A DNA stretch of 64,000 bases from NCBI GenBank assembly GCA_028281325.1, contig JANQKC010000035.1:186001-250000 (forward strand), in the 5' to 3' direction. Positions 44,696-55,153 of the stretch are shown here, piece after piece. Source of the stretch: Alphaproteobacteria bacterium (GTDB lineage Bacteria > Pseudomonadota > Alphaproteobacteria > UBA8366). The stretch's first letter is position 1; the number at the start of each line of letters is the position of its first letter. The position numbers and the translations under genes were made by a program. Under the pieces are notes generated by a model that saw only the letters and a list, made by a program, of their open reading frames with translations, had not been told where the DNA came from and ran no database searches.

Positions 44696-45573
44696 CACAA
44701 ATGCCCCTGGCTGCGCAGCCAGCCTTCGCAGCACGCCTTGGCCAGATCGCGAACCCGCAGGATATAGGACTGCCGCTCGGTCACGCTGATCACGCCGCGC
44801 GCATCCAGGAGATTGAATAGATGGCTCGCCTTCAGGCAGTGGTCATACGCCGGCAACGGCACATTCGCCGCGATCAACGACTGGCATTCGGATTCCGCAT
44901 CCTTGAAATGCCGGAACAGGATTTCGGTGTCCGCATGCTCGAAGTTATAGGCCGAGTATTGGCGCTCCGCTTCGAGATAGACATCGCCATAGCTCTTGCC
45001 GCCTTGCGCCGCGGGCACGCCGTCCCAATCCAAGTCGTAGACATTCTCGACGCCCTGCACGTACATCGCGAGCCGTTCGAGGCCGTAGGTCAGTTCGGTG
45101 CTGACCGGATTGCAATCGAATCCGCCCACCTGTTGGAAATAGGTGAACTGACTGACTTCCATGCCGTCGCACCAGACCTCCCAGCCGAGGCCCCAGGCGC
45201 CCAACGTCGGGCTTTCCCAATCATCCTCGACGAAGCGGATGTCATGCGCCATCGGATCGATGCCAAGCGCGCGCAGGCTGTCGAGATAAAGCTCCTGACT
45301 GTCCGCCGGAGAGGGTTTGAGGACGACTTGAAACTGATAGTAGTGCTGCAAACGGTTCGGGTTCTCCCCGTAACGGCCATCGGTCGGCCGCCGGGAAGGC
45401 TGCACATAGGCGGTGTTCCAAGGTTCCGGTCCGAGCGAGCGCAATGTGGTGGCCCAATGGAAGGTGCCGGCCCCGACCTCCATGTCGTATGGCTGTAGAA
45501 TCACGCAACCCCGCGCAGCCCAGAACTGCTGCAGGGTAAGTATCAGTGCCTGAAAGTTATTGTCGGAGGCCAT
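44695..45573 (-). CDS. glyQ: Glycyl-tRNA synthetase alpha subunit
   Basis: 292 residues from ATG 45573; longer in-frame extensions lack conservation. [35 protein letters not shown] and [19 protein letters not shown] are hallmark segments of the catalytic alpha chain (class II, activates glycine with ATP). It sits between a zinc-ribbon gene and glyS. Confidence 0.97.
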   Translation of the reverse strand: MASDNNFQALILTLQQFWAARGCVILQPYDMEVGAGTFHWATTLRSLGPEPWNTAYVQPSRRPTDGRYGENPNRLQHYYQFQVVLKPSPADSQELYLDSLRALGIDPMAHDIRFVEDDWESPTLGAWGLGWEVWCDGMEVSQFTYFQQVGGFDCNPVSTELTYGLERLAMYVQGVENVYDLDWDGVPAAQGGKSYGDVYLEAERQYSAYNFEHADTEILFRHFKDAESECQSLIAANVPLPAYDHCLKASHLFNLLDARGVISVTERQSYILRVRDLAKACCEGWLRSQGHL

Positions 45574-45638
45574 TGCCCGGCCTGTTGTCGAACCGCCCGG
45601 ATTGTTGCGGCGCAACATACTCAGCGCCCGGGGATGGG

Positions 45639-45869
45639 TCAATACGGACTACCGCATACCCCGCATCGCGCCGCGCCGGTATCGACGGCATAGGTGCCGC
45701 AGGACGGACACTTCACCATTTTATTGATGGTTTCAGTCTTTTTTAACTTGCTCTTCTCCGCCTCGCGCTTGCGGTTCTGATCCAGCCGATAGACGAATTT
45801 ATAGCCATACCACACCGCGGCGATGATCGCGGCGAGCACAATGATCTTGCCAATACTGAATCCAAACAT
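45639..45869 (-). CDS. Small membrane protein with C-terminal zinc ribbon
   Basis: 76 residues. One N-terminal membrane helix (about 6-26) is followed by a basic linker rich in Lys and Arg, and a C-terminal domain with two CxxC pairs, CPSCG (54-58) and CGVCG (69-73), expected to bind zinc. It would face the cytoplasm with its ribbon. The gene lies between sppA and glyQ, 53 nt from the former. I know of no function for this family. Confidence 0.82.
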   Translation of the reverse strand: MFGFSIGKIIVLAAIIAAVWYGYKFVYRLDQNRKREAEKSKLKKTETINKMVKCPSCGTYAVDTGAARCGVCGSPY

Positions 45870-45922
45870 ATTCTTATCTTAGCGACAATCGACGCAAGAA
45901 CCCAGCGCCATGCCGGCCCGCC

Positions 45923-46822
45923 CTACAGTCCATAGCGATTCCAGAGCGCGCGTTCCTCGACGACGCCGATGACATCGCGCGCCCAGCGATCCGCACGATT
46001 GTCCATGCCGAACCTGCGCTGCAGCCAACTTCGTGGCTGCCCAACCAGCCGCAGCCGGACCTTCTCGCCGTAGACCTCGCGCATCTTGCTGCGCAGGTCG
46101 GCGACGCCATCGACGAGCCCGAGATCGAGCGCGGCGCGCCCGGTCCAGAAATCGCCGGAAAACAGGGTCTTTTCCGTGCCCGTCAGTTTCTCGCCCCGAC
46201 GTTCCTGCACATAACCCTTGAACTGCTCGTGCAAATCCTTCTGCAACCCTTTCAGGTGACGGATGTCTTTGGGGTCTTCGGGCCGGAACGGGTCGAGCTG
46301 CGCCTTGCGATCGCCGGCCGAGTAGACGCGGCGCTCGACGCCGATCTTCTCGATCAGCCCGGTGAAGCCGAACCCGGCGGATATCACCCCGATCGATCCC
46401 ACGACCGATGCGCCGTCCGCGTAGATTTCATCGGCGGCGCAGGCAAGCCAGTAACCGCCGGAGGCCGCGACATCCTCACAGAAAGCATAGACCGGCACTT
46501 CCTTTTCTTCCGCCAAGGCCCGGATACGGCCCGCGATCAGCGACGATTGAACGGGCGACCCGCCCGGCGAGTTGATCGCGAGCGCCACCGCCTTGAGCCG
46601 CGGCAGCTTGAAAGCCTTTTCGATCGGTTCGGCGAGTTCCGACAAGGCGAGGCCGCCACGCCGCAGCGACCCCATTTGCCCGATGACGCCGGACAGCCGC
46701 AAGACGGCGACGGTCGGCGTATGTTCCATGCAATCCGCCAAACGCTGCCCAACCAAAGGCACCCGCGTCAGCCAGCCATTTTTCTTGCTATCAGTCATCG
46801 CGGCATAATGTGCGGTCGCCAT
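45923..46822 (-). CDS. S49-family signal peptide peptidase-like serine protease
   Basis: 299 residues. Catalytic Ser121 is in EDVAASGGYW and the Lys173 general base is in DRKAQLDPFRPED, the Ser-Lys dyad of SppA/SohB. NSPGG near residue 84-88 is also conserved. No strong N-terminal membrane helix is visible. It may degrade signal peptides or membrane proteins. ATG 46798 (MTDSKKN) is an alternative start. It follows the methyltransferase gene by 23 nt. Confidence 0.92.
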   Translation of the reverse strand: MATAHYAAMTDSKKNGWLTRVPLVGQRLADCMEHTPTVAVLRLSGVIGQMGSLRRGGLALSELAEPIEKAFKLPRLKAVALAINSPGGSPVQSSLIAGRIRALAEEKEVPVYAFCEDVAASGGYWLACAADEIYADGASVVGSIGVISAGFGFTGLIEKIGVERRVYSAGDRKAQLDPFRPEDPKDIRHLKGLQKDLHEQFKGYVQERRGEKLTGTEKTLFSGDFWTGRAALDLGLVDGVADLRSKMREVYGEKVRLRLVGQPRSWLQRRFGMDNRADRWARDVIGVVEERALWNRYGL

Positions 46823-46845
46823 GCGGATTTTCCAAGGGGGGCCGA

Positions 46846-47823
46846 CTAAATTGCCAAGGGGCGCCCCAGACGCAGAACCGCATCCGCCGCGTCGCTGAAT
46901 TCATCGCCGTCATGCAGAACCATCCCGGCGGCAAGGCGCATCGGCCCTTTCGCCCCTTTCCGCGCCCGCACAATGACCCGCCGCGCGTCCCGCAAGGCCC
47001 CGTCCGCATCCACCCTTGGCCAAATCGGAAAAACGACGATATCGCCAACGGGCGGAGCGACACCTACCGGTCCACGGAACAACGCCAACATCTCATCCAG
47101 CCGGTCGGCGCGATGGATCATCGTCACATATCCCCTGGGCGCCGCCATCTTCAGACAGAAATCGATCCAATCCGACAGCGCTGCATCCCCTTCGACCGTG
47201 GCCGCGACATCCGCCGGCGGCATTCGTAAATCCGCCCGATCGGCCGGCAGATAGGGCGGGTTCGCCATCACCTCATCGAAACCGCCGGCCGCAAGCGCCG
47301 ACGGAGGATTCAAGAGGCTCCCGATATGGATCGAGATCCGGTCTTCCATGCCGTTTAACCGCAAACTCTCGATCGCCAGATGCGCCATCTCCGGCTGCAG
47401 TTCGAGCCCCACGACCTCCGCATCCACGGCGCGCTCGGCGTAACACAACGCCGCCGCCCCGGTGCCACAGCCAACATCCAGCACCCTGGACGCCTGCGCC
47501 GGCACCGCCGCCGCCAGCAGAACCGGGTCGACGGCGGCGCGGTACCCGTTTTCCGGTTGCAGCAGGGTGATCCGCCCGCCCAGGAGGCCGTCGGTCGCCC
47601 GTTCGGGCGGCTCGCCGCCGAGTTCACCGGACTCTTCCAACACCCGTACCGCCGCCGCATAGTCGGCATCCGACACGGCCAGCCGGCGCGGAATGGCGTT
47701 CGCCGAGCCTTCCAGCACGCTCATATGACTGTCCAGAACGACGGCGTGGATGTTGCTTTCCGCCAAGAGCGCCTGAACCCAGGACAATCGCACCAGATTG
47801 GTGGTTCTCAACAGTTCGCGCAT
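46846..47823 (-). CDS. Fusion of DUF2007 domain and TrmN6-like adenine methyltransferase
   Basis: 325 residues. Residues 1-70 form a DUF2007 (putative signal transducing) domain: LLRTTNLVRLSWVQALLAE and AIPRRLAVSDADYAAAV. From about residue 80 comes a class I SAM methyltransferase with DVGCGTGAAALC (motif I) and NPPY (motif IV), closest to TrmN6-type enzymes that methylate A37 of tRNA-Val. In relatives these two parts are, as I recall, often separate adjacent genes. The gene starts a minus-strand operon, divergent from the polyprenyl synthase. Confidence 0.87.
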   Translation of the reverse strand: MRELLRTTNLVRLSWVQALLAESNIHAVVLDSHMSVLEGSANAIPRRLAVSDADYAAAVRVLEESGELGGEPPERATDGLLGGRITLLQPENGYRAAVDPVLLAAAVPAQASRVLDVGCGTGAAALCYAERAVDAEVVGLELQPEMAHLAIESLRLNGMEDRISIHIGSLLNPPSALAAGGFDEVMANPPYLPADRADLRMPPADVAATVEGDAALSDWIDFCLKMAAPRGYVTMIHRADRLDEMLALFRGPVGVAPPVGDIVVFPIWPRVDADGALRDARRVIVRARKGAKGPMRLAAGMVLHDGDEFSDAADAVLRLGRPLAI

Positions 47824-47925
47824 ACGACCCCTGCGGTTTTTTGTCCTTCTGGCGGCGACTTGACGCTTAGGAGCGTTAGACTATGCTCCCTCCTACCCCT
47901 TTCGCGTCTCCAAGGGTGGGAGTAT

Positions 47926-48951
47926 ATGACCGTGGGAACCGTCCTAAGCCTGGAATCAACCCGGCAAGAACAAAAACCAAGCCTGGAGTCCATCCATTCT
48001 CTTGTCGGCGATGACCTGAAGAAAGTCAATCAGGTGATCGTGGACAATATGCAGAGCCCTGTGGCGCTCATTCCTCAACTGGCCGGGCATCTGGTTGCGG
48101 CGGGCGGCAAGCGGCTACGGCCGGTTCTGACCTTGGCGGCATCGCAGCTCTGCGGCTATTCCGGCGACCGTCAGATCGCCTTGGCGGCCTGCGTCGAGTT
48201 CATTCACACCGCGACCTTGCTGCACGACGACGTTGTCGACGAATCCATGCTGCGCCGAGGCCGCGACAGCGCCAACGCGCTCTGGGGCAACCAATCCTCC
48301 GTCCTCGTCGGTGATTTCCTGTTCTCCCGCGCCTTCGAACTGATGGTCGCGGACGGATCGCTCGACGTGCTCGCGATCCTGTCGCGCGCCTCCTCGGTCA
48401 TCGCCGAGGGCGAGGTGCTGCAATTGATGACGACCAACGACACGTCGACCAGCGAAGAAGCCTATCTCGACGTCATCCGGGCCAAGACCGCCACTCTGTT
48501 CGCCGCGGCGGCGCGCATCGGCGCGGTCATCGCCGACCGCCCGAAGGTCGAGGAAGAGGCGCTGGAAAGCTACGGCATGAATCTCGGCATCTCTTTCCAG
48601 CTTATCGACGACGTGCTGGACTATTCGGCGTCGCAGGCGAAGCTGGGCAAGACCGTCGGCGACGATTTCCGCGAGGGCAAGATCAGCCTGCCGGTCGTCC
48701 TGGCCTGGCGGCGCGGCAACGACGCGGAGCGCGACTTTTGGCGCCGCACGCTGGAGAACCTGGATCAGGAAGACAGCGACTTCGATTACGCGGTCGAGTT
48801 GATGGAGAAACGCGGCGCACTGCGCGACACCGTCGCCCGCGCCCGCCACTACGGCGCCATCGCCCGCGACGCGCTCGGCATCTTCCCGGACTCCGAGGTC
48901 AAGAACGCGATGGCCGAAGCCATCGACTTCGCCATCGAGCGCGCGCATTAG
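47926..48951 (+). CDS. ispB: Polyprenyl diphosphate synthase (octaprenyl type)
   Basis: 341 residues from ATG 47926 with GGGTGGGAG upstream. The first Asp-rich motif is HDDVVDE (about 100-106) and the second is LIDDVLDYS. GGKRLRP near residue 60-66 binds the diphosphate. The enzyme extends farnesyl diphosphate with IPP to make the ubiquinone side chain. The chain length is not defined by sequence here; octa- or decaprenyl are possible. Divergent from the methyltransferase-sppA-glyQS operon. Confidence 0.94.
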   Translation: MTVGTVLSLESTRQEQKPSLESIHSLVGDDLKKVNQVIVDNMQSPVALIPQLAGHLVAAGGKRLRPVLTLAASQLCGYSGDRQIALAACVEFIHTATLLHDDVVDESMLRRGRDSANALWGNQSSVLVGDFLFSRAFELMVADGSLDVLAILSRASSVIAEGEVLQLMTTNDTSTSEEAYLDVIRAKTATLFAAAARIGAVIADRPKVEEEALESYGMNLGISFQLIDDVLDYSASQAKLGKTVGDDFREGKISLPVVLAWRRGNDAERDFWRRTLENLDQEDSDFDYAVELMEKRGALRDTVARARHYGAIARDALGIFPDSEVKNAMAEAIDFAIERAH

Positions 48952-48966
48952 GCGACCGGAGCCGCC

Positions 48967-49788
48967 CTACAACATCGCCAGTTCCGCGTTGACCAAATCG
49001 GTCACCAGCAGGTGGTTCGGTTTGTGGGTGATCATGAAGGGCGGCTTGGCGGCTTCGACGACCGCCTGCGGCGTCACCCCGCAGCCCCAGAACACCGGCA
49101 CCTCGCCCTTGTGGATCGGCACCGGCCCGCCGTAATCCACCGTATTGATATCCTTGATGCCGATATCCTCTGGCGCGCCGAAATGCACCGGCGCGCCGTG
49201 CACGTTGGGGAACCGCGAGGTGATCTGGATCGCGCGGATCGCGTCCTTCGGCAGCATCGGGCGCATGCTGACCACCAGCGGGCCATGGAACCGCCCCGCC
49301 GGCGTGCAGGGAATGTTGGTTTTGTAGATCGGGCACTCGATATCGAGGTCGAGGTGACGGACCGGCACGCCGGACTGAACCAGCGCCTCCTCGAAAGAGA
49401 ACGAGCAGCCGATCACGAACGCGACCAGGTCGTCGCGCCAGTAATCGGAGATATCCGTCGTCTCATCGGTCTCCGACCCATTCTCGAACACGCGGTAGCG
49501 CGGCACGTCGGTGCGGATGTCCACCGAATCGCCGAGTTCGGCCAGCACCGGGTCGCCGGGATCGGAGACGGCCAGCACCGGGCAGGGCTTGGGATTGCGG
49601 CGGCAGAAATTCAGGAATTCATGCGCCCAATCGGCGGGCAGGATCGCGACGTTGCCTTGGACGCTGCCGGGCGAAATGCCGGCGGTCTGTCCGTCGAAGC
49701 CGCCGCTCCGCGCCTCGGCGCGGACGGTGCGGGCGCGCTCGCGAATAGCGTCCAGGGAGTCCGGCTGTTCGGCGATGCGATCCAACAT
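48967..49788 (-). CDS. DUF1445 putative hydro-lyase
   Basis: 273 residues. Conserved stretches are [38 protein letters not shown] and the C-terminal [16 protein letters not shown]. Bacterial members are annotated putative hydro-lyases; the mammalian D-glutamate cyclase contains a related domain that makes 5-oxo-D-proline. It is last in an operon with the HyuA/HyuB genes, 28 nt downstream, which fits a lactam or hydantoin route. The reaction here is not known. Confidence 0.87.
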   Translation of the reverse strand: MLDRIAEQPDSLDAIRERARTVRAEARSGGFDGQTAGISPGSVQGNVAILPADWAHEFLNFCRRNPKPCPVLAVSDPGDPVLAELGDSVDIRTDVPRYRVFENGSETDETTDISDYWRDDLVAFVIGCSFSFEEALVQSGVPVRHLDLDIECPIYKTNIPCTPAGRFHGPLVVSMRPMLPKDAIRAIQITSRFPNVHGAPVHFGAPEDIGIKDINTVDYGGPVPIHKGEVPVFWGCGVTPQAVVEAAKPPFMITHKPNHLLVTDLVNAELAML

Positions 49789-49816
49789 ATCTCGACCCTC
49801 GTCTGCTCCGGCGGCG

Positions 49817-51907
49817 TTACCCGCCCAATGTGATCAGGATATTTCCATAGCTGTCCAGGCTCGCGGTGGCCCCCGGCGGCACCAGACAGGTGGAATCGTA
49901 TTCCTCGACGATGCACGGCCCTTCGACCGGATCAACCAGCGCCGACCGGGTCCGGACCGGGGTTTCGAGCCACCCGACCTCCGGCCCGTAATAGGCCTGA
50001 CGCGGCGCGCCGACCGCCACGTCGCGGCCGGCGTCCGAATACGTGCCATGCGCCCGGCGACCCGGCGGCACGCCCTTGCCGACAACCTGGGCGTTGACCA
50101 GTTCGACCGGCTCGTCGCTGCCCGCCCGATGGCCGTAGGTCCGTTCATGCTCGTCCCCGAACGCCACCTCCAGCGTGCGCAGCGCGGCGCTATCCAGCGG
50201 TCCATCCGGCAGCGGCACGCTCAACTCGTAGATCTGCCCTTTGTAATGCAGGTTGGCCGACCGCTCGCAAGTCGTCTCGGCAAGATCGAATCCATCCGCC
50301 GCCAGTTGCGCGCGCGCCTGGGTTTCAAGCTCGTCGAAAACGGCTGCAAGCTGGCCCGCGTCGGCCTCGCGCAACAAGGTGCGGACGGTGCGGGAATAGT
50401 GATGCTCGACGTCGGCATAAAGCAACCCGAAAGCGGAGAAGAGGCCCGCCTGCGGCGGCACCACGATGCGCGTCATGCCGAGCGCCTCGGCCATGCCGGC
50501 GGCGAACAGCGCCCCGTTGCCCCCGAACGGCAGCATGATGGCCTGCCGGGGATCGCGGCCGCGCTCGCTCGATACGGCGCGGATGGCCCGGATCATGTTG
50601 GAAATCGCGATCTGCCGCGCGCCATACGCCGCATGCGCCACATCGAGGCCCATCGGCCGGGCGATGATGCGTTCCATCGCGTCTCGCGCCTTATCCGCCT
50701 TCAACGGGACTTCCCCGCCGCAGAGGTGCTCCGGGTTCAAGTAGCCGAGGATGACATTCGCGTCGGTCACGGTCGGGCGGTCCCCGCCCTGGTCGTAGCA
50801 GACGGGACCGGGTTCCGCGCCCGCGCTTTCCGGGCCGATACGCAACGCGCCGCCGGCGTCGATCCAGACGATGGACCCGCCGCCGGCTCCCACCTCGGCC
50901 AGGTCGATAGCCGGCACCTTCAGCAGGTAGCCCGCGCCCGTCAGCAAGCGCGATCCGATCATGATGCCGCCGCCGACGGAATACTCCTGCGAGCGGGTAT
51001 AGGCCCCGTTCTCGATCAGGGACGCCTTCGCCGTGGTGCCGCCCATGTCGAAGCTGACCACGTCGCTGTGGCCGGTCTGCTGCGCCACCGCATGCGCACC
51101 GACCACGCCGCCGGCCGGTCCCGATTCCACGATATTGACCGGCTTCCGCGCCGCCTCGGCCGCCGGGGTCAAGCCGCCGTTGGACTGCATGAGCAGGACC
51201 GGTGCGGTGATATCCTTTGCGGCGAAATTCTCCTCCAGCGATTCAAGATACTTGGACACGATGGGGAGGATGTAGGCGTTCACCACCGTGGTCGAGGTCC
51301 GCTCGTATTCCTTGATCTCCGGCAGGATGTCGAAGCTGATGCAATAGGGCAGGCCCGGCGCATTCGCCTCGATCGCTTCGGCCAAAAGCCTCTCGTGCAC
51401 CGGGTTGGCGTAGGCATTGAGCAGGCACACGGCGATCGCCTCGACGCCCTGATCGACCAGTTTCGATACCGCCGCCTCCGCCGCCTCGCGCGTCAGCGCC
51501 CGCTCGACCTGGCCCTTGGCGTCGATGCGTTCCGGAACGGTGACGCGGAGATAGCGCTCGACCAGCGGCGGCGGCTTCACCCATTCCAGATCATACAGCC
51601 GGGGCATCCGCAGGTTCCGGATTTCGAGGATGTCACGGAATCCGTCGGTGCCGATCAGCCCGACCTTGGCCCCCTTGAGTTCCAGGATCGCGTTCGAGGC
51701 AACGGTCGTGCCGTGCATCACTTCCTGGATTTCATCGGGCGCGATCCCGGCACTGTCGAACAGTTCGGCAAGCCCCTCGACGATGGCCGTCGCGTAATTC
51801 GAAACGCTGGACGAAATCTTCTTCGTCACCAGCCGCCCCTCGGCATTGATCAGCACAATGTCGGTAAAGGTGCCGCCGATATCCACGCCGACGCGGAATC
51901 CTGTCAT
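49817..51907 (-). CDS. Hydantoinase/oxoprolinase family ATPase subunit (HyuA-type)
   Basis: 696 residues. The N-terminal actin-like ATPase motif is [14 protein letters not shown] (about 7-20), with a second phosphate loop around [12 protein letters not shown] and GAGGGSI. The family hydrolyses ATP to open 5-oxoproline, N-methylhydantoin, caprolactam and similar rings, or to carboxylate ketones, together with a HyuB partner. The start overlaps the hyuB stop by 4 nt. The downstream DUF1445 gene could form or open a cyclic acid. Confidence 0.92.
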   Translation of the reverse strand: MTGFRVGVDIGGTFTDIVLINAEGRLVTKKISSSVSNYATAIVEGLAELFDSAGIAPDEIQEVMHGTTVASNAILELKGAKVGLIGTDGFRDILEIRNLRMPRLYDLEWVKPPPLVERYLRVTVPERIDAKGQVERALTREAAEAAVSKLVDQGVEAIAVCLLNAYANPVHERLLAEAIEANAPGLPYCISFDILPEIKEYERTSTTVVNAYILPIVSKYLESLEENFAAKDITAPVLLMQSNGGLTPAAEAARKPVNIVESGPAGGVVGAHAVAQQTGHSDVVSFDMGGTTAKASLIENGAYTRSQEYSVGGGIMIGSRLLTGAGYLLKVPAIDLAEVGAGGGSIVWIDAGGALRIGPESAGAEPGPVCYDQGGDRPTVTDANVILGYLNPEHLCGGEVPLKADKARDAMERIIARPMGLDVAHAAYGARQIAISNMIRAIRAVSSERGRDPRQAIMLPFGGNGALFAAGMAEALGMTRIVVPPQAGLFSAFGLLYADVEHHYSRTVRTLLREADAGQLAAVFDELETQARAQLAADGFDLAETTCERSANLHYKGQIYELSVPLPDGPLDSAALRTLEVAFGDEHERTYGHRAGSDEPVELVNAQVVGKGVPPGRRAHGTYSDAGRDVAVGAPRQAYYGPEVGWLETPVRTRSALVDPVEGPCIVEEYDSTCLVPPGATASLDSYGNILITLGG

Positions 51908-53721
51908 CGCTCGGTCTCCACCTCAGCCGCTGTCGGGAAGGGCGAGGAAGCGCCGTCATCGTCCCAGGACACGTCGCCGGGATCGCCCTGACGCTGCTGT
52001 CGAATTTCGGCTCGCCGGGCCTCGGTCGCGGCCTCGTCGACTTGCCACGCCACGGTATCGACGACCACGCCGTATTCCTCGGCGGCGAGCGCCGCGCTCA
52101 CCAATTCGTTCCGCACGTCGCGCAGGACCGCTTGCGGATCGCGTTCCAACGGATCGCCCCATCCGCCGCCGCCCGGCAGCACGTATCGGAAGACGTCGCC
52201 GCGCTTCACCTCGCTGGTGATCTTGGAGTCGACTTTCTGGCAGTTGCCGTCCGGGTCGACGAAGTTCTCGCCAGGCTTTCCGGCGTTCCCCCCGAACAGG
52301 CCATAAGGTCGGACCACCTGACGGTCAGCACGGCACTGCAGGATCGCGTCATCGGCCAGGATTCGATAGTCGCGGTAGAAGGGCACACCGCCCCGGTGTT
52401 TTCCGGCGCCGGCCCGGTCGGGGGCCAACTCGTAGCGCGGAATCTGAATGGGGTGCTCGCTTTCCGTCACCTCCACGGACTGCGAGGCCATGTTCACGAA
52501 CAGGTTCGAGTTGCCTTCGAGCCCGTCGGCGAAGGGCCGGCCGCCCCAAGTGCCACAGGAAAAATCGACGTAGATGAAGGGATCGCGATCCTTGGTGTAA
52601 CCGCCGATGGAGATGCCGACATTGCCGCCGTCGGACGCCGCCATCGACCGCTCCGGGATCAAGCGCGCCAGCGCCCCGAAGGCGCAGTCGAGCATGCGGA
52701 ACCCGGTCAGCGCCCGCGCGGCGCAGGAGCCCGGGTGTACGACATTCGCGACGGTTCCTTCGGGCGCCGTCACCGTAATCGGCCGGAACACGCCATCGTT
52801 GTTCGGCGCATCATCCGGCAGCACCGTCTTCAACGCCGTGAAACAGGCGGCGCGCGTCACCGACAGCGTGGCGTTGATCGCGCCCCGCACCTGCGGCGAC
52901 GTGCCGTCCCAATCGAACGAGATTTCGTCGCCCCGCTTCTTGACCGTGACGAACAACCGGATGGGCTGCCCCACGTCGACGCCGTCGTCATCGATCCAAT
53001 CCTCGAAACTCGCCTCGCCATCGGGCAGGTCGGCGATCGCGGCCCGCGTCAACCGCTCGGTGTAGTTCGTCACCTCGCGCATGTAGAGGGCGGACGCCTC
53101 GGTGCCGTGCTGCCCGATCAGTTCGGTAAGCTGCCGCGCGCCGATCTCGCAGGCGGCCAATTGCGCCCGCATGTCACCGAAGACCTGCACCGGAATGCGG
53201 ACATTCTTTTCGATCATCGACCACAGCGTGCGGTTCGGCTCGCCCCGTTCCATCAGCTTCAACGGCGGAATGCGCAACCCTTCCTGATAGATCTCGGTCG
53301 AATCCGCGGCGTTCGATCCAGGGACCCGGCCACCGACATCCGCCTGATGCGCCGTCGTCGACGCGAAGGCCACCCGTTTCCCGTCCACGAAGATCGGCTT
53401 GAAGATGAAGATATCCGGCAGATGCATGCCCCCATCGAACGGGTCGTTCATCGCGAAGACGTCGCCGTCGTGGATATCGCCCTCGAAGGTGCGGATGACC
53501 GAGGCGAGCGCCGTCTGGATCGCCCCCAGATGCATCGCTACGGTCAGCCCTTGCGCGACCACTTGCCCGTCACCGTCCGACAGCGACGTGGAGAAATCCA
53601 TGTTGTCGCGCAGGATCCCGGAATAGGTGGTCCGGCAGATCGTCACCGCCATCTCGTCCGCGATGGAAAAGATCGCGTTCTTGAACAGTTCGAACGCAAT
53701 GGGATCTTTGATGTCGCTCAT
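51904..53721 (-). CDS. Hydantoinase/oxoprolinase family B subunit (HyuB-type)
   Basis: 605 residues from ATG 53721 (MSDIKDPIAFELFKNAIF), preceded by GAGAGGCAGG. The conserved DEMAVTICRTTYSGILRDNMDFS segment, NDPFDGGMHLPD and HQADVGGRVPGS (metal-binding region) are family hallmarks. It provides the hydrolase or cyclase half of the enzyme with HyuA. It begins 22 nt after the dpaL stop and ends overlapping hyuA by 4 nt. Confidence 0.92.
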   Translation of the reverse strand: MSDIKDPIAFELFKNAIFSIADEMAVTICRTTYSGILRDNMDFSTSLSDGDGQVVAQGLTVAMHLGAIQTALASVIRTFEGDIHDGDVFAMNDPFDGGMHLPDIFIFKPIFVDGKRVAFASTTAHQADVGGRVPGSNAADSTEIYQEGLRIPPLKLMERGEPNRTLWSMIEKNVRIPVQVFGDMRAQLAACEIGARQLTELIGQHGTEASALYMREVTNYTERLTRAAIADLPDGEASFEDWIDDDGVDVGQPIRLFVTVKKRGDEISFDWDGTSPQVRGAINATLSVTRAACFTALKTVLPDDAPNNDGVFRPITVTAPEGTVANVVHPGSCAARALTGFRMLDCAFGALARLIPERSMAASDGGNVGISIGGYTKDRDPFIYVDFSCGTWGGRPFADGLEGNSNLFVNMASQSVEVTESEHPIQIPRYELAPDRAGAGKHRGGVPFYRDYRILADDAILQCRADRQVVRPYGLFGGNAGKPGENFVDPDGNCQKVDSKITSEVKRGDVFRYVLPGGGGWGDPLERDPQAVLRDVRNELVSAALAAEEYGVVVDTVAWQVDEAATEARRAEIRQQRQGDPGDVSWDDDGASSPFPTAAEVETER

Positions 53722-53743
53722 GCCTGCCTCTCGACTCCCGTAT

Positions 53744-54964
53744 TCAAAGCGCGGCCTGCCGCGCCACGGCGTCCGCCGGCCGGCCGACGATCCGCTCATA
53801 AACCACCGGATCCGTGGCCCCCTCGGTCCCGAATAAGAGCACGCGGCTATCGGCGGTTAAAGCGAGTTGATCCCGCGCCACTGGATTTTTCGCGACCGCC
53901 AGCAGGGCGGCAAGACCCGCGACCGCGCTTTCTCCGGCGACGATGGGCGGCGTGTTCGGATCGCCATAGGCCAACCGCCGCATGCAATCCTCCGCATCCC
54001 TATCCTCGACCGCGACAACCGCATCCGCGCCGCGGTTGAGGATTTCCCAAGCCAGATCGGAGACTTCGCCGCAGGCCAGGCCCGCCATGAGCGTGTCGAT
54101 ATCGCCGGTCACCGCCACCGGCTCGCCGGCCCGGATGCTCTCGAACCAACATGCCGCGCGCGTCGGGTCCGCCAGGATCGTTCGCGGGCGGTCCGTCCCG
54201 AAAAGTTGCCAGCCTTGCGCACAAACCGCCGCGGCCAACCCGCCGACGCCGGTCTGTACGAATTGATGCGTCGCCAAACGGTCCGCCGGTAGCTGATCGT
54301 AGGCTTCCTGCGCCATCAGCGTGTATCCGTGCATCACGTCGCGCGGGATCGCGCGGTATCCGGGATAGGACGTGTCCGAGACCACTGTCCACCCTTCGCG
54401 TTTGGCGGTCGCGTCCGCCTCCGCGACGGAATCGTCGTAGTTGCCGGCCGTTCGGCGTACCTCCGCGCCGAAGGCCGCGATGGCCTTTCTGCGGCCTTCG
54501 CTGACCGTGGCGTGGATGAAGATCACGGCGCGGCACCCGAAGGTCCGCGCACCCCACGCCACCGAGCGGCCATGGTTGCCGTCCGTCGCACAGCATACGG
54601 TTTGGCTTGCCACAATGTCGGCATAACGGCCGGCCAGGACATCATCGACGGTCGCCGTCTCCCCCGCCTCGCGCGCGATGACCTGGATCAGGTGCCGCGC
54701 CACCGCGTAGGCGCCGCCGAGCGCCTTGAAGCTTCCTAGGCCGAACCGCCCGGATTCATTCTTGTAATGTACCGCGGCCACCCCGGCCTCTCGCGCGATA
54801 TCGGGAAGATCGACAAGCGGTGTCGGCGCGTAGCCCGGCCAACCACTGATCGTCGATCGGGCGAAATCGGCCTCTTCCAGCGATAGGACGCTGAGGCGCC
54901 GGACATCATAGACGGCCGCAGGATCGGCCTGGGCATTGAGAACAAAATCGCCGGTTTTCAGCAT
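53744..54964 (-). CDS. dpaL: Diaminopropionate ammonia-lyase
   Basis: 406 residues. The PLP-binding Lys80 is in GRFGLGSFKALGGAY; CATDGNHGRSVAWGA and VQTGVGGLAAAV follow the fold-type II pattern of DpaL. The enzyme deaminates 2,3-diaminopropionate (both enantiomers in E. coli) to pyruvate and ammonia; it can also act on serine. It is first in the operon with hyuBA and DUF1445 and is divergent from an Lrp regulator, a layout expected for amino-acid-responsive control. Confidence 0.9.
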   Translation of the reverse strand: MLKTGDFVLNAQADPAAVYDVRRLSVLSLEEADFARSTISGWPGYAPTPLVDLPDIAREAGVAAVHYKNESGRFGLGSFKALGGAYAVARHLIQVIAREAGETATVDDVLAGRYADIVASQTVCCATDGNHGRSVAWGARTFGCRAVIFIHATVSEGRRKAIAAFGAEVRRTAGNYDDSVAEADATAKREGWTVVSDTSYPGYRAIPRDVMHGYTLMAQEAYDQLPADRLATHQFVQTGVGGLAAAVCAQGWQLFGTDRPRTILADPTRAACWFESIRAGEPVAVTGDIDTLMAGLACGEVSDLAWEILNRGADAVVAVEDRDAEDCMRRLAYGDPNTPPIVAGESAVAGLAALLAVAKNPVARDQLALTADSRVLLFGTEGATDPVVYERIVGRPADAVARQAAL

Positions 54965-55153
54965 GGGGAATCCCGTGGCCCTAGGCGCGCCCGCCCCTCA
55001 CGGGCGAGCAATCGCACCAAATCAATCCGGGAAACCCTACTGAAATTTCAGCGAGAAGATTTTGATCAATTTCCTTAGTTTAAACAATAAATTTTCGTCT
55101 ATTCAGATTTTATGCAATAATTTTCCGAATTTTTGCAGCAATCTTCAGCATAA
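54965..55153. promoter_or_regulatory. AT-rich divergent control region between dpaL and lrp-like genes
   Basis: The 189-bp gap is strongly AT-rich from about 55035 to 55153 in an otherwise GC-rich locus. Runs such as TTTTGATCAATTT, GTTTAAAC and AATTTTCCGAATTTTTGC provide several candidate Lrp/AsnC half-sites, but no single consensus can be fixed. It must contain the promoters of both operons. Confidence 0.5.

Noticed and set aside
49511-51991. 826-codon plus-strand frame opposite hyuA
   Set aside because: Antisense shadow; the minus strand encodes a complete hydantoinase-family protein with ATPase motifs.
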